Under the pieces are notes generated by a model. The model did not search any database, had not been told where the DNA came from, and saw nothing but the letters and a program-made list of their open reading frames with translations. This document shows, piece by piece, positions 45,277 to 55,653 of a DNA stretch of 64,000 nucleotides. Each line of letters opens with the position of its first letter. Within the stretch, counting starts at the first letter, position 1. Source of the stretch: a marine gamma proteobacterium HTCC2080 (GTDB lineage Bacteria; Pseudomonadota; Gammaproteobacteria; Pseudomonadales; Halieaceae); assembly GCA_000169115.1 (NCBI GenBank), contig AAVV01000014.1, positions 1-64,000 of the forward strand. The letters run 5' to 3'. Position numbers and translations under genes: made by a program.

Positions 45277-46839
45277 CTAACGATGCTTGTGTGAAAAACT
45301 GGCGAGCACTAACAAGCCGGCGCCAGTGATGAAGATAATTGGCTGATCCAGCGCACCACTACCCGTGGTGACGAGGCCTAGCCCCAAAACTGTTAATGCC
45401 AGCGCCTTGATACTGAAGGCACGGCTTTTCGGTGGTTGCGGTGGGGCCTCTTGTAGATTTTTGATAATAAGATCAGGTAATCGAGGGAGAGTTTCTAGCC
45501 AAAAGGGAGCTTCTTTCTGCAGGCGCCGCAGCACGCTTTGAGGCGCGTAGCGGTCTGCCAACCACCGTTCCAAGAACGGCTTGGCGGTGTCCCACAAATT
45601 TAGGTCTGGATAGAGCTGACGACCCAATCCTTCAATATTGAGAAGGGTTTTCTGCAGTAGCACCAGCTGGGGCTGGATCGGCATTTCAAACTGACCTGCC
45701 GTGCGAAAAAGGCTGATTAGCATATGTCCGAAAGAAATATCTGCAAGGGGCCGCTCAAAAATCGGCTCGCATAGCGTCCGCATAGCTGACTCAAATTCAG
45801 CGATCGATGTCTCAGCGGGCACCCATCCGCATTCCACGTGAAGCTTTGCAACTAACCGGTAGTCTTGCTGAAAAATGGCGAGCAGGTTCCGCGCGAGGTA
45901 GTACAGGTCATGCTCATCGAGCTGGCCCACGATGGCGCAGTCGATCGCTAAATAGGATGGGTTAAGTGGATCTGTTGCATCGACAAAAATATTTCCCGGG
46001 TGCATGTCAGCGTGAAAAAAACTGTCACGAAAGACCTGTGTAAAAAATATTTCTACGCCGCGTTCAGCGAGGATTTTCATGTCCACGCCCTGCTGATTTA
46101 GCGCTTCTACATCGGTAACAGGAATGCCATAAATGCGCTCACTGACCATGACCTTTTCGGCATTGAGTGCCCAGTGAATTTCCGGTACGTAAACAAGGCC
46201 GCTGTCGGAGAAGTTACGGCGTAATTGCGAGGCATTGCCGGCCTCACGGCGAAGATCAAGTTCATTGAGCAGGGTTCGCTGATAATCTGCAGCGACCTCT
46301 TGGGGCTTCAGTCGCTGACCTTCCTTAAATAAACGCTCTACTGTCCAAGCAAGAGTCCGAATCAGCTTGAGGTCTTTTTGAATGATGCTCTCAATCTCTG
46401 GGCGCAAGACTTTAACAACAACGGCCTCACCCGTGGGTAATGTCGCGGCGTGAACCTGGGCCACCGATGCGGCGGCAAGGGGAGTTTGGTCAAAACTTGC
46501 AAAATGATCACTGATGGACCCACCGAAAGCTGCTTCGATACAAGAAATAGCGTCTTCTGAAGCAAAGGGAGGGACGTTATCCTGAAGTTGTGCCAGCTCA
46601 TCGGCGATGTCGTCGGGTAGCAGATCTCGTCGCGTCGAGAGCAGCTGACCAAATTTTATGAAAATGGGCCCCAGCATTTCTAAAGCGACTCGCAGCCTTT
46701 GCCCGCGGTTTTCTTTCGGTACATCGCCGGGTGACTGAAAAATCAAACGGCCCATCTTCGTTTGGCGCTGAGCCGGCGCAAGCTCGTACAGGTGCTGCTT
46801 TCGAATCACACCCCAGACTGTAAGGACGCGTCTGATCAT
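45277..46839 (-). CDS. ubiB: ubiquinone biosynthesis protein UbiB (atypical kinase/ATPase)
   Basis: A 520-residue ABC1/ADCK-family protein that promotes coenzyme Q assembly. KxGQ motif: [38 protein letters not shown]-site parts: [26 protein letters not shown], and the catalytic [14 protein letters not shown]...LAIDCAI. Two C-terminal hydrophobic segments anchor it to the membrane. The ATG overlaps the ubiJ stop by 4 bp. Confidence 0.96.
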   Translation of the reverse strand: MIRRVLTVWGVIRKQHLYELAPAQRQTKMGRLIFQSPGDVPKENRGQRLRVALEMLGPIFIKFGQLLSTRRDLLPDDIADELAQLQDNVPPFASEDAISCIEAAFGGSISDHFASFDQTPLAAASVAQVHAATLPTGEAVVVKVLRPEIESIIQKDLKLIRTLAWTVERLFKEGQRLKPQEVAADYQRTLLNELDLRREAGNASQLRRNFSDSGLVYVPEIHWALNAEKVMVSERIYGIPVTDVEALNQQGVDMKILAERGVEIFFTQVFRDSFFHADMHPGNIFVDATDPLNPSYLAIDCAIVGQLDEHDLYYLARNLLAIFQQDYRLVAKLHVECGWVPAETSIAEFESAMRTLCEPIFERPLADISFGHMLISLFRTAGQFEMPIQPQLVLLQKTLLNIEGLGRQLYPDLNLWDTAKPFLERWLADRYAPQSVLRRLQKEAPFWLETLPRLPDLIIKNLQEAPPQPPKSRAFSIKALALTVLGLGLVTTGSGALDQPIIFITGAGLLVLASFSHKHR

Positions 46840-47480
46840 TGAATTTGATTATCCACACGATGCGCCAGACGTTTTAAGCGCGATTCAAGCCGGTCCACCT
46901 TTAGAACGAGTGTGTCAATTTCCTGATAAAAATATTCGAGTTCAGCTGCGGGGGGGGATAATCGACCCTCTTCGAGAATGAACTCAGATAATTGCCGTCG
47001 CAAACTCTGACTGCTTGTCTGCCCCCAGCGAAAAATCTGTCTGAGTAGATTAGCCAGTTGGTGCCCTGCTACATCACCGAGAACCTCGACGAGGGGAGCC
47101 TCCCAGTCGGGTTGCATTTTAGCGACTATCGTTTGCAGTGCGATCAGCGGTGCGCTGTTACCAATAATTTCCAAGTCGCTGTTGATCAACGTGACTGCCG
47201 GATCTTCAGCGGTTGCCAGCGTTAAAAAATCGCTTAACCCTCCTCTTACGCGAACGCTGCAAGGCTGTTCGGAGTAGGAGGTCAGATGAAGTTGGCCATC
47301 GGCTTCAACAATGGCGAAAATTTCAAGCGCCGGAGCCCAGCACTCAACGGCTAATACGGTACCGCTTAGGTCAGTTAAGTCCCGAGCACTAGCGGGGTCT
47401 AGCTCTAAGCTACGATTAATCGCACCCTCTGCAGCCATGAGAACTGCTGTGATGACCGCTGGGTCATGGTCAGTATTCAC
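46836..47480 (-). CDS. ubiJ: ubiquinone biosynthesis accessory factor UbiJ
   Basis: A 214-residue protein with an N-terminal SCP2-type lipid-binding domain (about 20-120), thought to hold ubiquinone intermediates in the soluble Ubi complex. The C-terminal helical tail ([31 protein letters not shown]) is typical for UbiJ. GTG start 2 bp after ubiE; overlaps ubiB. Confidence 0.93.
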   Translation of the reverse strand: MNTDHDPAVITAVLMAAEGAINRSLELDPASARDLTDLSGTVLAVECWAPALEIFAIVEADGQLHLTSYSEQPCSVRVRGGLSDFLTLATAEDPAVTLINSDLEIIGNSAPLIALQTIVAKMQPDWEAPLVEVLGDVAGHQLANLLRQIFRWGQTSSQSLRRQLSEFILEEGRLSPPAAELEYFYQEIDTLVLKVDRLESRLKRLAHRVDNQIQ

Positions 47481-47482
47481 GG

Positions 47483-48250
47483 CTAGGCCTTAATACCCCG
47501 ATGAACAGCGACAATGCCGCCGGTCATATTGTGGTACTCGCAATTAACAAGCCCCGCGTCTTCCATCATCCCCAACAAAGTTTCTTGGTCTGGGTGTTTA
47601 CGAATAGATTCAGCCAGATAGCGGTAGCTGTCGGCGTCATTTGCAATCAGCTGCCCCATCATTGGCAGAATTCGAAATGAATAAGTGTCATAAATTTTTT
47701 CAAGTACTGGGTTGACCGGTTTTGAAAACTCCAGCACCAGTAAACGACCGCCGGGTTTAAGTATTCGCTCCATGGATCGCAGTGCCATGTCTTTGTCAGT
47801 GACATTACGCAGTCCAAAGGCGATTGTGATGCAGTCAATTGAGGCATCGGGAAAGGGCAGCATTTGGGCGTCGCATTGCACCATGTGCAAATTTCCGACA
47901 GCGCCAGAGTCCAGCAAACGATCACGTCCCACTTTCAACATTGAATCATTGATGTCTGCGAGTAGCACTTGGCCGTCATCGCCGACCAGGTGGGAAAATT
48001 TTGCAGCGAGGTCGCCGGTGCCACCGGCAATATCTAGAACTGTCTGTCCTGGACGAACGGCACTGAGCTCGATCGTAAAGCGCTTCCAAAGCCGATGAAT
48101 GCCCGCAGACATCAGGTCATTCATCACGTCATAGCGGCTGGCCACAGAATCGAACACGCCGCGAACTAAGCTTTCCTTCTGATTTTTATTGACCGTTTCG
48201 AAGCCAAAGTGAGTGGTTTCGCCACTTTCGGCGTTAGTTTTGTCAGTCAT
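47483..48250 (-). CDS. ubiE: bifunctional demethylmenaquinone / 2-polyprenyl-benzoquinol methyltransferase UbiE
   Basis: A class I SAM methyltransferase of 255 residues. Motifs: [41 protein letters not shown] (SAM motif I), [15 protein letters not shown] and [12 protein letters not shown]. It methylates the quinone ring in ubiquinone synthesis. First gene of ubiE-ubiJ-ubiB, with 79 bp separating it from the DUF971 gene upstream. Confidence 0.97.
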   Translation of the reverse strand: MTDKTNAESGETTHFGFETVNKNQKESLVRGVFDSVASRYDVMNDLMSAGIHRLWKRFTIELSAVRPGQTVLDIAGGTGDLAAKFSHLVGDDGQVLLADINDSMLKVGRDRLLDSGAVGNLHMVQCDAQMLPFPDASIDCITIAFGLRNVTDKDMALRSMERILKPGGRLLVLEFSKPVNPVLEKIYDTYSFRILPMMGQLIANDADSYRYLAESIRKHPDQETLLGMMEDAGLVNCEYHNMTGGIVAVHRGIKA

Positions 48251-48329
48251 AGTGTGTTTCCGGCGGGGCTCATCTGCCTATTGTAACCGAGGTGGGACGT
48301 TGTCGCGTAAGGCGCCTTGGCGCGTTCAA

Positions 48330-48728
48330 TTAGGGCTGAAACATCAGGACCTGTGTATCGGCGTCACGTCCAAGGCCGGCAGCATCTAGACGGGCGGTGT
48401 AATCTCGCCAAAGTTCGGATTGTCGGCTGATTAAATCGTGCAAATAACTCCAGCTGTATAAGCCGCTATCGTGGCCATCATCAAAAACGAGTTGAACTGC
48501 ATAGTGCCCCACCGGGTTAATGGCGGTAATTTGAACCCCTGCTTTACCTGTTTGAAGGACCTCCTGCCCGGGCCCGTGACCTCGAACTTCCGCAGATGGC
48601 GAAAACACTCTGAGAAATTCGGCGCTTAGGGAGCCCGTGAGACCGTCATCGAATGAAAGGTCCAGGGTTCGCTGATTTCGGGCGTAATGTATCCGGTCAA
48701 CGCGGTGTGTCAGTTCATCAGGTTTCAT
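48330..48728 (-). CDS. DUF971 (gamma-butyrobetaine hydroxylase-like N-terminal) protein
   Basis: A 132-residue single-domain protein: [41 protein letters not shown] and [26 protein letters not shown]. The family is often found near Fe-S or hslVU genes, but its function in bacteria is not established. The ATG overlaps the hslU stop by 4 bp (ATGA), so expression is coupled to hslVU. Confidence 0.92.
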   Translation of the reverse strand: MKPDELTHRVDRIHYARNQRTLDLSFDDGLTGSLSAEFLRVFSPSAEVRGHGPGQEVLQTGKAGVQITAINPVGHYAVQLVFDDGHDSGLYSWSYLHDLISRQSELWRDYTARLDAAGLGRDADTQVLMFQP

Positions 48729-50035
48729 AATATAAATCGTGAAAGGTCTTCGTCGCTGGCGAGCTCGCCCAGCTGACTATCGACATAATCTCGATCAATT
48801 GTTACCTCGGACTCACCGACGCCGGCGTCGGAGGCGCTGAAAGATATCTCTTCGAGCAGCCTTTCCATGGCAGTGGCCAACCGACGTGCACCAATATTTT
48901 CAGCGCGCTCGTTAACCTGCCAAGCAATTTCGGCGATTCGCTCAACCCCCGAATCTGTAAAGTGAATTTTTACGCCTTCGGTGGCGAGTAACGCTTGATA
49001 CTGCGCCGTTAAGGCCGCTTTGGGCTCCGTCAAGATTCGACGAAAATCCTCGGTTGTCAGTGCTTCCAGCTCGACGCGAATAGGCAGGCGGCCTTGCAGC
49101 TCAGGAATCAAATCCGCAGGTTTGGAAAGGTGAAAGGCACCTGAGGCAATAAATAAGATGTGGTCAGTCTTAATTGTGCCGTGCTTGGTGGTCACCGAGC
49201 AGCCTTCGATAAGGGGCAACAGGTCACGTTGCACGCCCTCACGGGAAACATCGGCGCCGCCCATTTCACCGCGCTTTGCAACTTTATCGATTTCATCAAT
49301 GAAAATAATACCGGTTTGTTCGGCGGCGGTAAGGGCTTGTGCTTTTAAATCGTCAGGATCGATAAGTTTACTGGCTTCTTCGTCTTCCAATAACTTTAGC
49401 GCCTCTTGAATCGGCGCTTTACGGGGTTTGCCGCCTTTATTGAGGTTGGCAAACATGCCCTGTAGCTGCTGAGTCATTTCTTCCATACCCGGGGGCGCCA
49501 TAATATCCACGCTGCTCGCAGTATTTTTTACCTCAATCTCTACCTCACGATCATTTAAATCGCCTTCGCGAAGTTTTTTTCGCAACAGTTGTCGCGTGTT
49601 CGCATTGTTGTCGTCTCGGTCGGGGGGTAACAGTAAGTCCAGCAAGCGCTCTTCTGCCGCGTCCTTGGCACGGGTTCTAACCTTAATGAGTGCTTCTTCT
49701 CGCAGTAAAGTTATGGCGGTCTCTACTAGGTCGCGAATCATCGATTCCACATCGCGCCCCACGTAACCGACTTCCGTGAACTTGGTGGCCTCCACTTTTA
49801 CAAAGGGTGCATTCGCCAGCTTGGCGAGTCGGCGTGCGATTTCCGTTTTGCCGACGCCTGTTGGGCCAATCATTAGAATATTTTTAGGGGTAACTTCGCT
49901 GCGCAGATCGGGCTCAAGCTGCTGACGTCGCCAACGGTTACGCAGGGCTATCGCGACCGCACGCTTGGCTTCCGACTGACCGATAATATGTTGGTCCAAC
50001 GCGTGGACGATTTCGCGGGGAGTCATATTTGACAT
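48725..50035 (-). CDS. hslU: ATP-dependent protease ATPase subunit HslU
   Basis: A 436-residue AAA+ unfoldase that feeds HslV. Walker [19 protein letters not shown], pore motif [13 protein letters not shown] (GYVG), an I-domain (about 110-230) and Walker [15 protein letters not shown]. Sensor and C-terminal regions end in DEDLSRFIL, the tail that docks into HslV. It starts 3 bp after hslV. Confidence 0.98.
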   Translation of the reverse strand: MSNMTPREIVHALDQHIIGQSEAKRAVAIALRNRWRRQQLEPDLRSEVTPKNILMIGPTGVGKTEIARRLAKLANAPFVKVEATKFTEVGYVGRDVESMIRDLVETAITLLREEALIKVRTRAKDAAEERLLDLLLPPDRDDNNANTRQLLRKKLREGDLNDREVEIEVKNTASSVDIMAPPGMEEMTQQLQGMFANLNKGGKPRKAPIQEALKLLEDEEASKLIDPDDLKAQALTAAEQTGIIFIDEIDKVAKRGEMGGADVSREGVQRDLLPLIEGCSVTTKHGTIKTDHILFIASGAFHLSKPADLIPELQGRLPIRVELEALTTEDFRRILTEPKAALTAQYQALLATEGVKIHFTDSGVERIAEIAWQVNERAENIGARRLATAMERLLEEISFSASDAGVGESEVTIDRDYVDSQLGELASDEDLSRFIL

Positions 50036-50038
50036 GAT

Positions 50039-50575
50039 TCAGGCTAGGGTCTCTATGGTTTGGTTGTGATTGGTGAACACGCAGATGTCTCCGGCGATGG
50101 AGAGGCTTTTGGTTACGATCTCCTCCGCAGAAAGCGTCGTATTTTCTGTGAGGGCATGGGCTGCTGCCTGGGCATAAGGCCCTCCCGAACCGATGGCGAT
50201 AAGGCTATTCTCAGGTTCAATCACATCGCCGTTACCAGTGATGATGAGCGACGTATCCAGATCTGCGACCGCTAGGAGTGCTTCTAGCCGGCGCAGCGCA
50301 CGCTCTGAGCGCCACAGCTTAGCGAGTTCTACGGCCGCGCGTGTCAGCTGGCCTTGATATTTTTCCAGCTGCGCTTCAAAAAGCTCAAAGAGGGTAAATG
50401 CGTCGGCCGTGCCACCGGCAAAACCGGCAATGACGCTGTCTCGATATAGGCGCCTGACTTTCCTGGCGTTACCTTTCATGACCGTATTGCCCATGGAAAC
50501 CTGGCCATCACCACCGATTGCTACCTGACCGTCTCTACGTACCGATACAATGGTGGTCCCGTGGAATTGTTCCAT
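50039..50575 (-). CDS. hslV: ATP-dependent protease proteolytic subunit HslV
   Basis: A 178-residue proteasome-like threonine protease. The catalytic Thr is T7, exposed after removal of a six-residue propeptide (MEQFHG). [38 protein letters not shown] and [17 protein letters not shown] are diagnostic. Many gamma-proteobacterial HslV have only Met before the Thr, so the longer propeptide is a small peculiarity. Operon with hslU. Confidence 0.97.
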   Translation of the reverse strand: MEQFHGTTIVSVRRDGQVAIGGDGQVSMGNTVMKGNARKVRRLYRDSVIAGFAGGTADAFTLFELFEAQLEKYQGQLTRAAVELAKLWRSERALRRLEALLAVADLDTSLIITGNGDVIEPENSLIAIGSGGPYAQAAAHALTENTTLSAEEIVTKSLSIAGDICVFTNHNQTIETLA

Positions 50576-50593
50576 GTCTTTTCTCCTCCCAGT

Positions 50594-51205
50594 TTAGGGC
50601 GAACGTGGTCTGCGTAGCAGCAGAGTATCGATTGATTGCTGTGCTGTGATGGATCGGGCTTGCGCCATTTTTGAGCGACTTTCGAAGGGGCCTAGATACA
50701 CTCGATACCACGCGCCATTATCTCCCTTGGTTTGTTCAATAGTGGGATTCAAGCCTAACAACACCAGCTCACCACGACGCCTGTCTGCGTCTTTTTGGGC
50801 CCTAAAGGAACCTGCCTGTAGAACGTAGAGATCACTGTTTCCGCTGTTTAGGTCTGGCGGCTCGACGTCTGAGGTCAGGTCCAGTGTTTGGGAGGGCAGC
50901 ACCGTATAGAAGTCGAAACGAGGTTTGGCATTGTCCACATCCTCGATCTGGGATTCTTCAGCGGCGTCAGTGACCGCTGTAGTACTGTGGTTGGTTAACC
51001 ATGCGAAGCCAATAACCCCAAGTAGAAGACCTGCAGCGATCCCCGCTCCAAATCCCTGAACATGGGCCAAAGTGAGTGAGGGCGGACCACTACCAGGCGC
51101 TGGCTTACGTTTATTGGACGGTGCGTTTCTACTGGCGGCACGTTGTCCAGTGCCCCTCGCTGAGGGTTTCCTCGTAGCAGTATTTTTTCGCGGTTGTGTT
51201 GCCAC
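50594..51205 (-). CDS. SPOR-domain membrane protein (FtsN-like)
   Basis: A 203-residue type II membrane protein: a basic cytoplasmic N-terminus (about 1-45, Lys/Arg/Pro-rich), one TM helix (about 50-72, GFGAGIAAGLLLGVIGFAWL), a periplasmic linker and a C-terminal SPOR domain (about 125-200, LYVLQAGSFRAQKDADRRRGELVLLGL...WYRVYLGPFESRSKM). SPOR domains bind denuded septal glycan. The argS-SPOR-hslVU position is that of ftsN in enterobacteria, so it is a probable FtsN counterpart; lower sequence similarity leaves this open. Confidence 0.88.
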   Translation of the reverse strand: MATQPRKNTATRKPSARGTGQRAASRNAPSNKRKPAPGSGPPSLTLAHVQGFGAGIAAGLLLGVIGFAWLTNHSTTAVTDAAEESQIEDVDNAKPRFDFYTVLPSQTLDLTSDVEPPDLNSGNSDLYVLQAGSFRAQKDADRRRGELVLLGLNPTIEQTKGDNGAWYRVYLGPFESRSKMAQARSITAQQSIDTLLLRRPRSP

Positions 51206-51207
51206 TA

Positions 51208-52896
51208 TTACATGCTCTCTGGAGCCGAAACGCCCAACAAGTCTAGCCCGTTTGCGATGACCTGACGCGTCGCTTCCGCGAGGCTAATTCGTCCTAGGGA
51301 CTGATTCTTGTTGTCCTCGTCAATGAGCTTGTGAGCGTTATACAAACCATGAAAGGCTGCGGCTACCTCTCTTAAATAATTGGCAATGTCATGGGGCTCT
51401 AAGCGTTGCGCAGCACTGGCAACAATCTCTGGAAACTTGGCTAGGAGCAGTGCTAGAGCAAGTTCTTCAGAACTGGTCAGTGTGTCTAGATGGTCCAGTC
51501 CCGCTTGGGGTGTCCAGTCGGATCCCTCAGAGAGGGCTTTACGTTTGACGCTGCAGACTCTGGCGTGGGCGTACTGAATATAAAACACGGGGTTTTCATT
51601 AGATTGTGCGAGGGCAAGGTCTATATCGAACGTGAGTTGGGATGAGGCAGATCTAGCCGCCAGAAAAAAGCGTGTTGCGTCTTTACCCACCCATTCAATC
51701 AGATCTCGTAATGTGACATAGCTGCCGGCGCGCTTGGACAATTTAACTTCAGTGCCGTCTCGCATAACGGTTACCATCTGATGGAGCACATACTCAGGCC
51801 AGCCCTCTGGGATGTCCTTGGCTAGGCCTTGTAGTCCTGCTCTAACCCGAGTAATTGTGCTGTGGTGGTCTGCGCCTTGCTCGTTGATAACACGCTCAAA
51901 ACCGCGCTGCCACTTGTTAAAGTGATAGGCGACGTCGGGTACAAAATAGGTATATTCGCCACCTTTTTTACGCATGACCCGGTCTTTATCATCGCCAAAG
52001 TCGCTGGTTCTTAGCCAAAGCGCACCACCTTCTTCGTAAGTATGTCCCGCGCGCTCAAGGGCCGTTACTGTGTCGGTAACTTCACCACTTTCATACAGAG
52101 CACTTTCCAAGAAATATTCATCAAATTGAACGCCGAAGGCTTTCAAGTCGAGGTCTTGCTCCCGACGTAACCAAGCGACGGCAAAGTCGCGGATGGCTGC
52201 TAGATTATCGACATCACCCAGTGCTGTGATGGTGCGGTCAGCGGCGGAAACGGTGATTTTATTTTGATAGGCGGTCGCAAGGTCAACAATATAGGTACCC
52301 CGATAGCCGTCCTCTGGCCAGTCTGGGTCTTCGGGAGTCAGGCCCTGGGCTCGCGCTTGCACCGATCGCGCTAAATTAGCGATCTGTTGTCCTGCATCGT
52401 TGTAATAAAATTCTCGATGCACAGACCAGCCGGTGGCCTCTAACAAGCGTGACAGTGAGTCTCCAATTGCGGCGCCGCGGCCGTGGCCAACATGCAAGGG
52501 ACCGGTGGGGTTGGCCGAAACGAACTCCACTTGAGCGCGCCGACCTGCCCCCTTATCACTGGTTCCAAATTTGGGTCCGCTGTTAAGTATGGAGCGGATA
52601 ACTTCGACATTGCTGGCCTGGTTAAGAAAAAAGTTGATGAAGCCGGGACCCGCGATCTCTGTTTTGGAAATGAGGTCATTGGTAGGCAGTGCCTCGATAA
52701 TCGCCGCAGCAAGATCTCGGGGCGCTTTACCGGCCTTTTTCGACAGCACCATGGCTAGATTGGTGGCAAGATCGCCATGACTGGCGTCTTTTGTGTGATC
52801 AACCTGGGGAACAAGGTCTGGTACTTCGGGTACCTGTCCTTTGGCTATTAAAGTACTAACAGCCTGAACCAGAAGCGAAGTGAGCGCTTCCTTCAT
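51208..52896 (-). CDS. argS: arginyl-tRNA synthetase
   Basis: A class I synthetase of 562 residues from the ATG at 52896. The N-terminal Add-1 domain precedes VEFVSANPTGPLHVGHGRGAAIGD (the HIGH-type motif is HVGH). The KMSKS equivalent is KLSKR in GTEVKLSKRAGSYVTLRDLI. The DALR anticodon domain ends the protein. GGAG sits nine bases before the 52896 ATG; the ATG at 52902 would have only three. The SPOR gene follows by 2 bp. Confidence 0.97.
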   Translation of the reverse strand: MKEALTSLLVQAVSTLIAKGQVPEVPDLVPQVDHTKDASHGDLATNLAMVLSKKAGKAPRDLAAAIIEALPTNDLISKTEIAGPGFINFFLNQASNVEVIRSILNSGPKFGTSDKGAGRRAQVEFVSANPTGPLHVGHGRGAAIGDSLSRLLEATGWSVHREFYYNDAGQQIANLARSVQARAQGLTPEDPDWPEDGYRGTYIVDLATAYQNKITVSAADRTITALGDVDNLAAIRDFAVAWLRREQDLDLKAFGVQFDEYFLESALYESGEVTDTVTALERAGHTYEEGGALWLRTSDFGDDKDRVMRKKGGEYTYFVPDVAYHFNKWQRGFERVINEQGADHHSTITRVRAGLQGLAKDIPEGWPEYVLHQMVTVMRDGTEVKLSKRAGSYVTLRDLIEWVGKDATRFFLAARSASSQLTFDIDLALAQSNENPVFYIQYAHARVCSVKRKALSEGSDWTPQAGLDHLDTLTSSEELALALLLAKFPEIVASAAQRLEPHDIANYLREVAAAFHGLYNAHKLIDEDNKNQSLGRISLAEATRQVIANGLDLLGVSAPESM

Positions 52897-52947
52897 AATC
52901 ATTTACTCCACGGTTTTTGCGTGCTTACTACGCTGAGACGGGCGGGA

Positions 52948-53010
52948 TTATCCCCGAGCTGACATCTTTTTGACAGGGGCTTTGGTTTTCAGGATATCGT
53001 AATTGTTCAT
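52948..53010 (-). CDS. possible 20-codon ORF coupled to priA
   Basis: ATG at 53010 overlaps the priA stop TGA (ATGA) and opens a 20-residue frame, MNNYDILKTKAPVKKMSARG, ending in TAA at 52948. The peptide is basic (K/R-rich) and has no family I recognise. The 4-bp overlap is the same coupling used by many genes in this window, but there is no strong Shine-Dalgarno, and such a short ORF may be chance. Confidence 0.25.
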   Translation of the reverse strand: MNNYDILKTKAPVKKMSARG

Positions 53011-55214
53011 AATGGCTCAGAGGGATCTATGTCTACAAACCAGCGTAGCCCCGTGGGGATTCGGTGCTCAGAGGCGAGCGCTACCAATATTTTTACACTG
53101 GCGTGCACCTTGGATCGCTGCGCGCCTGTTATAACGATGTGGCTGCGATAAAGCCCCGCACGCCTAGCCATGGGTGCAGACAGTGGGCCCACCAGACGAA
53201 TGGAGGGGTTTGGGGTAGTCCTATGGTACTTCTCCATGATGGCAAGAAGAAATGCTGCGCCAGACTCGGCACTGGCGCTGTCGCAACGCAAAGCCGCGAG
53301 CGCGCCGTTGGGAGGTAGCCCTTGAGCTTTGCGAGACAACAAAAGCTGTGCCGACAGCGCGCGCCAACTTTTTTCTAACACCGCCGTTATTATCGGGTGT
53401 TCTGGGTGTCGAGTTTGCACAATGACCTCTCCGGGCTGTTGCGCTCTGCCCGCTCGGCCTCCCACTTGGGTGAGTAGCTGTGCCAGGCGCTCCTCGCCTC
53501 GGAAATCTGGACTCATTAGCAGCGAATCGGCATCGAGAATACCAACGCAGGTAACTTTGGGAAAATGGTGGCCCTTGGCCAGTAATTGTGTCCCCAGCAT
53601 GATACAAGCGCCCGTTTGTTCTACGGCTTGGGTAAATGTAGCCATGGCATGGCGCCCAGACATACTGTCACTATCGACACGATGCACAGGAATCTCTGGA
53701 AAGTCCTTCCTCAACGCCTGTTCAGTTTGTTCAGTTCCCAAGCCACTGGCCACCAGACGATGTCCTTGGCACTCGGGGCAGCGTTTCGGTAGCGGACTTT
53801 GCTGGCCGCAATGATGACATTGCACCCGTGGCGGCTTTTTATGCAGTGTTTGGCGAGCGTCGCAATTTTGGCATTCTGCGGTCCATCCGCAGTCATGACA
53901 TAGCAATGTGGGGGCAAAGCCTCTGCGATTTAGAAAGAGCAGTACCTGTTCCCCTCGAGACAGTACCTCAGTCATTTTGGATTGCAATTGTGGCGAAAGA
54001 CCGGCGCGTAGCGCCAAGCCGCGAATATCAACAATGTGTTTGGTGGGTGGACTAGCCCCTGCAGCCCGTTGGGTGAGCCGGTGCCATCGATAACGAGCAT
54101 TGGTGGCATTTGCCATAGATTCTAAGCTGGGTGTGGCTGAGCCCAAAACAATGGGGCAGCCACTAAGTTGCGCTCTTTTTACCGCTACGTCGCGGGCTGA
54201 ATAGCGCAGGCCGTCTTGTTGGCTCAGCGATACGTCGTGCTCTTCGTCAACGATAATTAGACCCGGCGTTAGCATTGGTGCAAAGACGGCAGAGCGCGTG
54301 CCTATTATAATCGCAGCCTGTCCGCTTCTTGCTGCCTGCCAATTGCGATCTCTTTCGGCGTTACCGAGGCCTGAGTGCAGCGTGACAATAGGCGCATCAA
54401 ACCTTTCATTAAAGCGGCGCACCAGCTGGGGGGTTAGGCCGATCTCTGGAATCAGGACTAAAGTCTGCTCTTGGCGGGCAAGAGCGGCGGCTATCGCTTG
54501 CAAGTAAACTTCAGTTTTACCGCTGCCAGTGACGCCTTCCAATAAATGGCAAGAAAACTCCCCCAGTGATGCATTAATGTGGGTGATCGCGAGGCTTTGT
54601 TCATTGTTCGCCGGTAGCGGGGCTCTGCAGCTCCAAGTTTTGTTGGCAAGCATGGCCATCGGTTCGATCAGCGATCGGGTTATCAGAGCGCGTAGGTTAT
54701 CTGGCTTAAATCCAATGGCCCTGAGCTCTGCGCGAGTTTTAGGCCCAGCCCGTAACGCCGCAATCAGGGCTTGCTGGCGCGGTGCCCGGCTCAGCGCTGC
54801 ATCTGATAGGCCCTCACCGCGAATCGTTAGGCTAAACCCAGCCTCGTGAGTGCTTGCTGGGGGCTCACCGCGCCGTTCCCGGGGCGACAGGCCCAAAATC
54901 AATGTTTCCCCCGGGGGATGCTGATAATAATCTGCAGTCCAGCCCAGCAGCTCCAGCACGATTGAATCGATCAGCGGGGTGTCATCCAGATAAGCTTTGG
55001 CACACTTCAATTTCTCTGGGCTGATGGCCGTGAACCCTAGAATTTCGGTGACAACCCCAACGAGCTGCCTAGAACCCAAAGGTATTAAAATACGGCCTCC
55101 TGCTACAGGCACCGCATTACCGCCTTTAACAGGCAAATAATCGAGGTAGCCACGCACGGGAATTGGCACAGCACAGCGCAACAGGGTTTGGGCGTTGTCT
55201 CGTTGCTGTGGCAA
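53007..55214 (-). CDS. priA: primosomal protein N' (replication restart helicase PriA)
   Basis: A 735-residue helicase that reloads the replisome at stalled forks. N-terminal 3'-DNA-binding domain (about 1-110), helicase Walker A LEGVTGSGKTEVYL, DEEHD box in IIVDEEHDVSL, and GSATPSLES. The zinc region has eight cysteines (LLCHDCGWTAECQNCDARQTL...VQCHHCGQQSPLPKRCPEC). C-terminal helicase motifs include QLLAKGHHFPKVTCVGILDAD and QVGGRAGRAQQPG. TTG start at 55214, supported by AGAGGA nine bases upstream. Divergent from rpmE. Confidence 0.96.
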   Translation of the reverse strand: MPQQRDNAQTLLRCAVPIPVRGYLDYLPVKGGNAVPVAGGRILIPLGSRQLVGVVTEILGFTAISPEKLKCAKAYLDDTPLIDSIVLELLGWTADYYQHPPGETLILGLSPRERRGEPPASTHEAGFSLTIRGEGLSDAALSRAPRQQALIAALRAGPKTRAELRAIGFKPDNLRALITRSLIEPMAMLANKTWSCRAPLPANNEQSLAITHINASLGEFSCHLLEGVTGSGKTEVYLQAIAAALARQEQTLVLIPEIGLTPQLVRRFNERFDAPIVTLHSGLGNAERDRNWQAARSGQAAIIIGTRSAVFAPMLTPGLIIVDEEHDVSLSQQDGLRYSARDVAVKRAQLSGCPIVLGSATPSLESMANATNARYRWHRLTQRAAGASPPTKHIVDIRGLALRAGLSPQLQSKMTEVLSRGEQVLLFLNRRGFAPTLLCHDCGWTAECQNCDARQTLHKKPPRVQCHHCGQQSPLPKRCPECQGHRLVASGLGTEQTEQALRKDFPEIPVHRVDSDSMSGRHAMATFTQAVEQTGACIMLGTQLLAKGHHFPKVTCVGILDADSLLMSPDFRGEERLAQLLTQVGGRAGRAQQPGEVIVQTRHPEHPIITAVLEKSWRALSAQLLLSRKAQGLPPNGALAALRCDSASAESGAAFLLAIMEKYHRTTPNPSIRLVGPLSAPMARRAGLYRSHIVITGAQRSKVHASVKILVALASEHRIPTGLRWFVDIDPSEPL

Positions 55215-55265
55215 CTTTGTGGTCCTCTACGTTAAATTGTTGGTATTCCCATTGCTTGTGGGGCC

Positions 55266-55293
55266 TTGATAAACCTTTGGTTTCTGGTAACCT
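55266..55293 (+). promoter_or_regulatory. candidate sigma-70 promoter of rpmE
   Basis: TTGATA (55266-55271), 16-bp spacer, TAACCT (55288-55293). The -35 is strong, the -10 weak. The predicted mRNA leader is about 48 nt and contains CCTCC followed by GGGGGG, which could pair near the ribosome-binding site. Confidence 0.4.
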
Positions 55294-55347
55294 TCGTCCT
55301 CTTTTTTTATGGCGCCTCCATATCGGGGGGTTGCAAAGGATTCTTTA

Positions 55348-55563
55348 ATGAAAGCCGACATTCATCCGCGTTATGAGGAAATCACCGCTCGCTGTAGCTG
55401 TGGCAACGAAATCAAGACACGCTCTACCGTCTGTGAGGACATTTTGTTGGATGTCTGCAGTCAATGCCATCCCTTCTTTACTGGGAAGCAGAAAATCTTG
55501 GATACTGGTGGTCGTGTAGATCGTTTTAACAAGCGCTTCGCAGGCAGAAGCCTGAAGAAATAG
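55348..55563 (+). CDS. rpmE: 50S ribosomal protein L31 (zinc-binding type)
   Basis: A 71-residue protein with the zinc ligands C16, C18, C37 and C40 (ARCSCGN and [12 protein letters not shown]), so it is the C+ form used under zinc-sufficient conditions. The ATG at 55348 has AAGGA upstream and gives [11 protein letters not shown]; an in-frame ATG at 55309 adds 13 unrelated residues. A strong terminator follows. No zinc-free paralogue is in the window. Confidence 0.97.
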   Translation: MKADIHPRYEEITARCSCGNEIKTRSTVCEDILLDVCSQCHPFFTGKQKILDTGGRVDRFNKRFAGRSLKK

Positions 55564-55582
55564 GCCCCTTAGGGGAAATAAG

Positions 55583-55607
55583 CGCCGGCCAAGCCGGCGT
55601 TTTTTTT
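55583..55607 (+). terminator. intrinsic terminator after rpmE
   Basis: CGCCGGC (55583-55589), CAA loop, GCCGGCG (55593-55599), then eight T. It is preceded by a smaller CCCCTTAGGGG hairpin (55565-55575). Confidence 0.95.
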
Positions 55608-55653
55608 GTCTCAAATGCCGCTAAGCTGCATTTAGAGCTGAAGGTCGACGTTT

